Assembly: GCA_026416535.1 (NCBI GenBank)
Contig: JAOAFA010000025.1
Location: 1-39,385 of the forward strand
Length of the DNA: 39,385 nt
Origin: Deltaproteobacteria bacterium
GTDB taxonomy: Bacteria > Myxococcota > SpSt-1050
Direction: 5' to 3'
Below, piece by piece: positions 33,915 through 39,385 of this stretch (position 1 is its first letter; each line of letters begins with the position of its first letter). The notes beneath the pieces were generated by a model. The model did no database searches, was not told the origin of the DNA, and saw nothing but the letters and a program-made list of their open reading frames with translations. A program made the position numbers and the translations under genes.

Positions 33915-34715
33915 TCAGACAAAGAAGATTAAGATGATAGTGCCAAGCAATATTCGGTAATATGCAAATATATTTATCTTATGAGAGACTAAAAATCTCA
34001 ATAAAAACTCAATTGCTATAATTCCTGAGACAAGTGAGAATAGAGTGGCAATTATAACCGAAGCTATGCTATAACCCAAATCAGAATTAAATATCTCATT
34101 TGCCTCGAAAATTGCTGCCGCCAGCACAGAGGGTATTGACATCAAAAAAGAAAATCTGGCTGATATCTCCCTTTTATAACCTAAAAACAATGCCATACAT
34201 ATTGTAACTCCAGAGCGTGAGGCACCTGGAATGAGTGCAAAGGCTTGAGCCAAACCTATTAGAATGGCATCTTTCAAATTCATATTCTCTATTCCTTTTT
34301 CTTTCTTGCCAATCCATTCCGATATTAGCAACAGTGCAGCAAATATTATTAAGGATAACGACACAACGAGGAGGGATCTGAATTCGTTTTCAATCAGTCT
34401 TTTAAAAAGTATTCCGAAAATTATTATTGGGATGGTCCCTACAATAATGTAGAGTGATAGAAGAAAATTTGGATTTTTGAAGTTCTTTTTGATGAGGGAT
34501 GAAGAGAAATCGACTAATAGTTTATAAACGTCTTTCCAAAAATATATGATAAGAGAGAAAAGGGTTCCTATCTGGATAATGGCAGTGAATGCCGCCCCTA
34601 AGTCCTTTTGACCAAGCAATTCAGGTAGTATCCTTAGATGCGCTGTGCTTGAAACAGGGATAAACTCAGTCAACCCTTGAATGATTCCCATAAGGGCCGC
34701 AAAAAGGTACTCCAT
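33915..34715 (-). CDS. uppP: Undecaprenyl-diphosphatase UppP (BacA)
   Basis: Integral membrane phosphatase that turns undecaprenyl diphosphate into the monophosphate carrier for peptidoglycan and O-antigen synthesis; extra copies give bacitracin resistance. The 266-residue protein has about eight membrane segments. The two hallmark motifs are QGLTEFIPVSSTAHL at 14-28 and IPGASRSGVTI near 163-173. A weak AAGGGA lies about 9-14 bases before the ATG. It sits 18 bases behind ahcY in the same transcription unit. It has no obvious functional tie to SAM metabolism beyond shared transcription. Confidence 0.96.
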   Translation of the reverse strand: MEYLFAALMGIIQGLTEFIPVSSTAHLRILPELLGQKDLGAAFTAIIQIGTLFSLIIYFWKDVYKLLVDFSSSLIKKNFKNPNFLLSLYIIVGTIPIIIFGILFKRLIENEFRSLLVVSLSLIIFAALLLISEWIGKKEKGIENMNLKDAILIGLAQAFALIPGASRSGVTICMALFLGYKREISARFSFLMSIPSVLAAAIFEANEIFNSDLGYSIASVIIATLFSLVSGIIAIEFLLRFLVSHKINIFAYYRILLGTIILIFFV

Positions 34716-34733
34716 TAATTTATTTCCCTTTGG

Positions 34734-35990
34734 TTATGTCCCTTCCTCCCATTGTGAGAGGTATTTCTTTTGCTCTTCAGTTAGTGTATCGATTGATATA
34801 TTAAGGCATTTCAACTTGATACGTGCTACCTCTCTATCGAGAGAGATTGGAATAGTATAGACCTCTTTTTTAAGGGCTTTTTTATTTTTCAATATGTATT
34901 CAACTGATAGAGCCTGATTGGCAAAACTCATATCCATGACGGATGCCGGATGTCCTTCTGCTGATGCAAGATTGATTAATCTCCCATCGGCAAGTAAATA
35001 AATCTTCTTACCATTTTTCAATGTGTATTCCTCCACAAAGTCCCTGACTACTTTATGGGACTTTGAAATCCTTTTGAGCCCAACAATATCAATCTCTACA
35101 TTGAAATGTCCTGAATTTGATAAAATAGCCCCATCCTTCATACTTAGCATGTGTTTGGTAGTGATAACATTTATGTCGCCTGTCAGTGTGCAAAATATGT
35201 CACCAATTTTTGAGGCTTTATCCATTGGCATAACCTCAAATCCATCCATAACTGCCTCAAGGGCCTTTATAGGGTCTACCTCGGTTACAATGACCTTGGC
35301 TCCCATGCCTCTGGCTCGCATTGCCACACCTCTTCCGCACCATCCATAACCAGCTACTACAAAGTATGAGCCACAAATAAGTCTATTTGTTGCTCTCAAT
35401 ATCCCGTCTATTGTAGATTGTCCTGTGCCATATCTATTGTCAAATAAGTGTTTAGTCAAGGCATCATTGACAGCTATTATTGGATAAGCCAGAACTCCGT
35501 TTTTAGCCATATTTTTGAGTCTTATTACACCTGTTGTAGTCTCTTCAGTTCCTCCGACGACGTTGGGAAGTCTCTTCTTCTCTTCACGATGCAAAACTGA
35601 GACCAGATCTGCCCCATCATCCATGGTAATTTGAGGATTTATAGAGAGTACGGAGATTATATGTGAATAATAGATCTTGTTGTCCTCTCCCTTAATGGCG
35701 AATACTGGGATCTTGTCAAACTTCACAAGTGCCGCTGCAACATCGTCCTGAGTAGATAAAGGGTTACTTGCACATAACGCTATTTCTGCTCCACCATCTT
35801 TTAATGTCCGCATAAGATTTGCTGTTTCTGTTGTAACATGTAGGCAGGCCGCTATTCGCACACCTTTAAGTGGCTTTTCTTCTCTGAATCTCTCTCTAAT
35901 CTTTCTTAGGACAGGCATATCCATTTCTGCCCATCTTATTCTTAGCTCTCCCTTTTTTGCTAAAGACAAGTCTTTTATATCGTATCTCAT
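34734..35990 (-). CDS. ahcY: Adenosylhomocysteinase
   Basis: NAD-dependent enzyme that splits S-adenosylhomocysteine into adenosine and homocysteine, removing the methyltransferase inhibitor. It has 418 residues, the shorter form without the roughly 40-residue insert of eukaryotic and many proteobacterial enzymes. Visible motifs are [49 protein letters not shown], the catalytic lysine in [20 protein letters not shown], and the Rossmann segment [24 protein letters not shown]-terminal and NAD motifs look closest to the thermophile/archaeal-like type, by memory only. A GGGGG-rich site precedes the ATG, 12 bases after metK. Pairing with metK completes the SAM-SAH cycle. Confidence 0.96.
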   Translation of the reverse strand: MRYDIKDLSLAKKGELRIRWAEMDMPVLRKIRERFREEKPLKGVRIAACLHVTTETANLMRTLKDGGAEIALCASNPLSTQDDVAAALVKFDKIPVFAIKGEDNKIYYSHIISVLSINPQITMDDGADLVSVLHREEKKRLPNVVGGTEETTTGVIRLKNMAKNGVLAYPIIAVNDALTKHLFDNRYGTGQSTIDGILRATNRLICGSYFVVAGYGWCGRGVAMRARGMGAKVIVTEVDPIKALEAVMDGFEVMPMDKASKIGDIFCTLTGDINVITTKHMLSMKDGAILSNSGHFNVEIDIVGLKRISKSHKVVRDFVEEYTLKNGKKIYLLADGRLINLASAEGHPASVMDMSFANQALSVEYILKNKKALKKEVYTIPISLDREVARIKLKCLNISIDTLTEEQKKYLSQWEEGT

Positions 35991-36002
35991 TTGTCCCCCT
36001 TT

Positions 36003-37178
36003 TTACTTAATTTTGCAGAGTTTTAAAAGTTTATCAGTCATATCTGTCCTCTCCCATGTAAAGTCCTTATCTTTTCTTCCAAAGTGTCCATATGCCGCTG
36101 TCTTTTTATATATTGGTCTGAGAAGATTTAAATGTTCAATAATGGCCCTGGGCCTCATATCAAATAGTGAGATAACTGCCTTCTCTATCTGTTTGACATC
36201 TGTCTTTTCGGTCCCAAAAGTATCTATATATACTGATACAGGATGGGCAATACCAATAGAGTAGGCGAGTTGAACCTCACATCTTGATGCAAGACCAGCC
36301 GCTACCACGTTCTTAGCAATATATCTTGCCATATATGAGGCAGAGCGATCAACCTTTGTTGGATCTTTCCCTGAGAAGCAACCTCCACCATGATGCCCCC
36401 ATCCACCGTAGGTATCAACGATGATCTTTCGTCCAGTCACCCCACAATCTCCCATAGGACCTCCAATCACAAACCTTCCAGTAGCGTTCACATAGTACTT
36501 TGTGCCTCTGTGGATAAGATTCTCAGGTATTACTTTTTTGACTACCTCTTCTATTAGAGCCTCTTCTACTTTTTTGTGAGCAATTTCTGGAGAATGTTGA
36601 GCCGCGAGCACGACTGTGTCTACAGCGATAGGCCTATTACCTCTATACCTAACTGTTACTTGTGACTTCCCATCAGGTCTAAGCCACGTGAGCTTTCCAC
36701 TTTTTCTAAGCTGAGCTAACTTCATGGTAAGCCCATGCGCAAGCATTATAGGTAGTGGCATTAATTCCTCTGTCTCATCACAGGCATAGCCGAACATAAT
36801 ACCCTGATCGCCCGCTCCAAGTTCCTTCTTGTTATAAACACCTTTACCATTTACTCCCATGGCGATGTCCGGAGACTGTTTATCAATAGAGGTAATCACT
36901 GCACATGTCTCCCAATCAAAACCCATGGATGAATCGTTATAACCTATTTCCTTTATGGTTTGCCTTACAATATTTGGCATATCAACCCATGTTGTTGTAG
37001 TTATCTCTCCAGCTATCATTGCAAGACCTGTTGTTACAAGTGTTTCACAGGCCACCCTACAATTTTTGTCGTCTTTAATAATGGCATCAAGTATGGCATC
37101 AGATATTTGATCTGCCACTTTATCAGGATGGCCCTCTGTTACCGATTCAGATGAAAATAAATACTCTCGTTCGTTCAT
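36003..37178 (-). CDS. metK: S-adenosylmethionine synthetase
   Basis: Makes S-adenosylmethionine from methionine and ATP. I start it at ATG 37178 (391 residues), because GGAGGT is 6 bases upstream; the frame runs on to a TTG at 37208. Canonical motifs include [29 protein letters not shown] (ATP loop), [40 protein letters not shown] and [11 protein letters not shown]. Length and motifs match bacterial MetK. It is first in the operon with ahcY, uppP and the ttcA-like gene. I see no SAM or SAH riboswitch in the short leader, which is only about 30 bases from the predicted start site. Confidence 0.97.
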   Translation of the reverse strand: MNEREYLFSSESVTEGHPDKVADQISDAILDAIIKDDKNCRVACETLVTTGLAMIAGEITTTTWVDMPNIVRQTIKEIGYNDSSMGFDWETCAVITSIDKQSPDIAMGVNGKGVYNKKELGAGDQGIMFGYACDETEELMPLPIMLAHGLTMKLAQLRKSGKLTWLRPDGKSQVTVRYRGNRPIAVDTVVLAAQHSPEIAHKKVEEALIEEVVKKVIPENLIHRGTKYYVNATGRFVIGGPMGDCGVTGRKIIVDTYGGWGHHGGGCFSGKDPTKVDRSASYMARYIAKNVVAAGLASRCEVQLAYSIGIAHPVSVYIDTFGTEKTDVKQIEKAVISLFDMRPRAIIEHLNLLRPIYKKTAAYGHFGRKDKDFTWERTDMTDKLLKLCKIK

Positions 37179-37216
37179 ACTCATACCTCCATGGATAACC
37201 CAAAGCACTTTTTTAT

Positions 37217-37244
37217 ACTATATCAAAATTATATTACAAGACAA
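37217..37244 (-). promoter_or_regulatory. Promoter for the metK-ahcY-uppP-ttcA operon
   Basis: On the minus strand TTGTCT (37239-37244) is followed after 16 bases by TATAGT (37217-37222). Transcription would start near 37210, leaving about 32 bases with GGAGGT before the ATG at 37178. That leader is too short for a riboswitch. Confidence 0.5.
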
Positions 37245-37300
37245 AATTTGAATTGTGATTAAAATTTTCAAAAATCTAAAGGACTCAAGTTTAAAACCTG

Positions 37301-37330
37301 TGGACAAATACAAAAGTTTATGTTTATAAA
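37301..37330 (+). promoter_or_regulatory. Candidate promoter for the LEA14-like lipoprotein and Crp genes
   Basis: TGGACA (37301-37306), an 18-base spacer and TATAAA (37325-37330) lie divergent from the metK promoter. The expected start near 37337 leaves about 46 bases before the ATG at 37383, with AAGGAG in front of it. Confidence 0.45.
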
Positions 37331-37382
37331 AAAATAATGTAATTTTCTTGAGGTAAACTTTGTAATTTGTAAGGAGATAAAA

Positions 37383-38207
37383 ATGAGATTTGCCATTTTG
37401 TTTATTTTAGGTTTGTGTATGATTTCATGCGCTACAACAAGGGTGGATAAGCAGACTTATGATTTTTCAGCTGATAAGATTTCTATTGATTATGATAGGA
37501 TAGATTTTGTAAATCCCTCGATTACAGGGATTGAGTATAAATTTAGGTTTATAGTTGAAAATAAGAATAATGTTCCTATTACTATTAAGGAGGCTGAGTA
37601 TTCATTTTCGCTTGCAGATATAAAGATTCCAGCTATCAAAAAAGAGATTAATCTTAGCGTAGAGGCATTGAAGAGTAGCAGTTTTGATATAGTTGTCCCT
37701 GTGAGATTTCCTGAGGAGAGCGCAAAGCTAGAGGAGTTTCTCTCTAAAAAGAATGCAGACTATGAACTGAGTGGATTTGTGAGGGGTGATGGCTTTGAGA
37801 TTCCAATAGGTGCGAAATACCAGATAATTCTTCCTGAGATACCACAGGTAAGTGTCCCTGGTGCATCAATTTCTAGTGGTGAAAAGGGGGAGATTGGTTT
37901 TACATTTGACCTGCTTATAAGCAACAACAACACGTTTGAAATAAAGATTGATTTTTTTGACTACAGAGTTTTGATAGAGAATATCCCTGTTGGGGAAGGA
38001 CGGATTGCTGAGCTAGAAAAATGCCCACCAAATGCTCAATTGAGTTATACCTTCCCAGCAAAGATTGACCTTTCGAAGTACTCTGTTCAAGTAAAAAAGA
38101 TGCTTTCTCAAAAGAAGTTTAATTATGTAGTAGAGGGGATTTTGGGTGTAAACGGTAAGACATTTCCGATAAATCGCCAAGGCTCTATAAACTTTTCTAT
38201 GAGGTGA
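37383..38207 (+). CDS. LEA14-like (LEA type 2) lipoprotein, tandem domains
   Basis: The 274-residue protein begins with a lipoprotein signal (MRFAILFILGLCMISC, Cys16). Two LEA_2/WHy-type beta domains follow. The first (about 30-150) starts IDFVNPSITGIEYKFRFIVENKNNVPITIKEAEYSFSL. The second (about 155-270) starts VPGASISSGEKGEIGFTFDLLISNNNTFEIKIDFFDYRVLI. In each, a strand followed by NxNxxxIxI and a short turn is the family signature. Such bacterial lipoproteins are common in deltaproteobacterial genomes and are of unclear role, possibly in the periplasm. It is upstream of the Crp-family gene. Confidence 0.88.
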   Translation: MRFAILFILGLCMISCATTRVDKQTYDFSADKISIDYDRIDFVNPSITGIEYKFRFIVENKNNVPITIKEAEYSFSLADIKIPAIKKEINLSVEALKSSSFDIVVPVRFPEESAKLEEFLSKKNADYELSGFVRGDGFEIPIGAKYQIILPEIPQVSVPGASISSGEKGEIGFTFDLLISNNNTFEIKIDFFDYRVLIENIPVGEGRIAELEKCPPNAQLSYTFPAKIDLSKYSVQVKKMLSQKKFNYVVEGILGVNGKTFPINRQGSINFSMR

Positions 38208-38212
38208 AGTTG

Positions 38213-38893
38213 ATGACGTCAGGGGAGATATTGAGCAAAATATTTTTATTCTCCGATTTAAACAAGTATGAGTTGAATAAACTTTCTTCTCTAATGAGTG
38301 AAAAAGTGTACAAGAAGGGGGAAAACATACTTATCCAGAATGACAAAGGAGACTCTCTATATGTAATTCTTGAAGGAAAAGTAAAGGTAGTTCTTTATGG
38401 AGAGAAAGGACGGGAGATTATACTTTCTATCTTAGAAGATGGGGATTTCTTTGGGGAAATGGCTTTATTGGATGAAGATGTAAGGTCAGCCTATGTAATT
38501 ACTCTGGAAAGAACCCGAGTGTTGGTTTTGCCAAGGGAAGTATTCTTAGAGTGGCTCTATGGACATCCGGCATTCACAGTTAAGTTACTAAAATATCTCT
38601 CAAAAAGATTGAGACAGGCTGATGGAATAATCTCTAATCTATCGCTTTTAGATGCCTATGGTAGAGTTGCTCGGTTTATAATTGACCTTGTAAAGAAAGA
38701 AGGAAGAGACATAGGAAATGAGTTTGTGATTGACAACAGGCCTACTCACAATGTAATTGCCTCTCAAATAGGGACGACGAGAGAGACAGTAACCAGAAGT
38801 ATTAACGATTTTATTAAGCGCGGTATTATCCGACAGAGCGGAAGGATGCTCTTTGTTAAGAAAAATTTCATCCAGAGCGAATTGTCAAAGTAA
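38213..38893 (+). CDS. Crp/Fnr-family transcriptional regulator
   Basis: Cyclic-nucleotide-type regulator. I choose ATG 38213 (226 residues), since AGGTGA (38202-38207), overlapping the stop of the lipoprotein gene, is 5 bases upstream. A GTG at 38204 also opens the frame. The cNMP-binding fold (about 10-125) has GDSLYVILEGKVKV and FFGEMALLDEDVRSAYV. The glutamate and RS pair in that motif match the cAMP-phosphate contacts of E. coli Crp. No FNR-type N-terminal cysteines exist, so an iron-sulfur sensor is unlikely. The Crp-type helix-turn-helix is IASQIGTTRETVTRSINDFIKRGII (about 185-209). It may bind cAMP, cGMP or c-di-GMP; the ligand is not determined. Confidence 0.9.
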   Translation: MTSGEILSKIFLFSDLNKYELNKLSSLMSEKVYKKGENILIQNDKGDSLYVILEGKVKVVLYGEKGREIILSILEDGDFFGEMALLDEDVRSAYVITLERTRVLVLPREVFLEWLYGHPAFTVKLLKYLSKRLRQADGIISNLSLLDAYGRVARFIIDLVKKEGRDIGNEFVIDNRPTHNVIASQIGTTRETVTRSINDFIKRGIIRQSGRMLFVKKNFIQSELSK

Positions 38894-38913
38894 ATACTTT
38901 AGGGAGCAAAGTT

Positions 38914-39385
38914 ATGAAAGTATATTATGCGGTAATATTTCTGGCAGTGTTAATCACTGATTATGTCGGGGCTAAGGATAAAGATGGTAATACTAAAGTT
39001 CCAGAAAAATACCTTATAACCAATAATTCTGTCGGTTATTTTAAAATTGGTGGTAATTGGATGGAGATTGCAGAAAAGGAATATAAATATGATTTTGTAG
39101 AGGGATATGGAATCTGTATAGATGGTTGCTGTTCTGGTGGATATGGTCTTGGAAAACAGATTGTTATTGAAAAAGATGGAAATAAAATGATTGATAGTTT
39201 ACATTTGATAATTGTTACTCAGGGAGTTGAAGAGAATAAAGTCATAGACAAAAATGACAAAAGTATATTTTTTGTTGAATCAGATAACTGTCCGGGATGG
39301 TATTATAAGGATAAAATAGACACAATAATGGTAATGTCTGATTTGTTTAAAACAAAAGAGGGTATTAAGGTAGGGAGCAGACTGG
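38914..39385 (+). CDS. N-terminal part of a secreted protein, cut by the window end
   Basis: An open frame starts at ATG 38914 behind AGGGAG (38901-38906) and is open to the last base, so at least 157 residues are encoded. The first 20 residues look like a cleavable signal peptide (VYYAVIFLAVLITDYVGA, likely cut after GA). There is no lipobox. The visible mature part has NNSVGYFKIGGNWMEI, then CIDGCCSGGYGLG, then FFVESDNCPGWYYKDK, which suggests a small disulfide-bearing domain. I do not recognise the family. It lies 20 bases behind the Crp-family gene on the same strand, so it may share its operon. Confidence 0.72.
   Translation, partial: MKVYYAVIFLAVLITDYVGAKDKDGNTKVPEKYLITNNSVGYFKIGGNWMEIAEKEYKYDFVEGYGICIDGCCSGGYGLGKQIVIEKDGNKMIDSLHLIIVTQGVEENKVIDKNDKSIFFVESDNCPGWYYKDKIDTIMVMSDLFKTKEGIKVGSRL

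Noticed and set aside
37183-37400. SAM or SAH riboswitch upstream of metK
   Set aside because: The predicted leader is about 30 bases and AT-rich, with no conserved stem structure visible, too short for known SAM or SAH riboswitches.
1-39385. CRISPR arrays, tRNA or rRNA genes, intact transposases or phage genes
   Set aside because: I saw no regularly spaced repeats with unique spacers, no tRNA-like T-loop and acceptor pattern, and no recombinase or transposase reading frame.

Overview
This is an AT-rich bacterial chromosomal segment (roughly 37-40% G+C by eye) with dense gene packing, many TAATG-type overlaps and many lipoproteins. The gene families point to a Gram-negative relative of the former Deltaproteobacteria, most likely a low-GC Myxococcota-like or sister lineage. 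The pointers are the pilB-pilT-pilC-pilS-pilR order, an MXAN_5187 C-terminal-type protein, cysteine-repeat lipoproteins, MshEN-domain proteins and LEA14-like lipoproteins. No rRNA or tRNA gene was seen, so this placement is inference.

Layout. 1-371 is a leader holding a 26-bp direct repeat with a CACC/GGTG hairpin core. 372-10069 (+) is a compact type IV pilus operon: two tandem pilB ATPases, pilT, pilC, pilS, pilR and pilD, with no pilin gene in the window. 10092-15058 (-) is a second, convergent operon: a CpaA/TadV-type prepilin peptidase, a 729-residue cysteine-repeat lipoprotein, a membrane-anchored beta-helix protein and a ComF-like phosphoribosyltransferase. A large lipoprotein of unknown function follows at 15253-16992 (-). 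Divergent from it are a deoxyhypusine-synthase-like gene and a malic enzyme (17213-19804, +). 19812-22331 (-) is a two-gene operon of a surface-type alpha/beta hydrolase and the nickel regulator NikR. Upstream of it, palindromic GTAAT/ATTAC sites overlap a candidate promoter. 22834-24345 (+) has a duplicated-domain lipoprotein and an MGAT-like acyltransferase. clpB lies at 24695-27277.

27283-27995 (-) is a decayed glycosyltransferase-39-type membrane protein with a frameshift at an (AT)n tract, a second frame break and a large internal deletion. 28121-29819 (+) pairs a membrane-anchored coiled-coil protein with a stand-alone MshEN protein. cydAB (29864-32200, +) meets an MXAN_5187-like gene (32201-32830, -) tail to tail. 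33161-37178 (-) is a housekeeping operon: metK, ahcY, uppP and a ttcA-like gene. 37383-38893 (+) holds a tandem LEA14-like lipoprotein and a Crp-family regulator. The window ends inside a gene for a secreted protein.

How the parts fit. The pilus ATPases, platform protein, two-component system and both prepilin peptidases form the surface-machine half of the window. The stand-alone MshEN protein and the MshEN domains of the two PilBs suggest cyclic-di-GMP input with divided or partly lost binding. The second operon (peptidase, Cys-repeat lipoprotein, beta-helix membrane protein, ComF) is the best candidate for an undescribed surface or DNA-uptake accessory system. metK and ahcY make and recycle S-adenosylmethionine.
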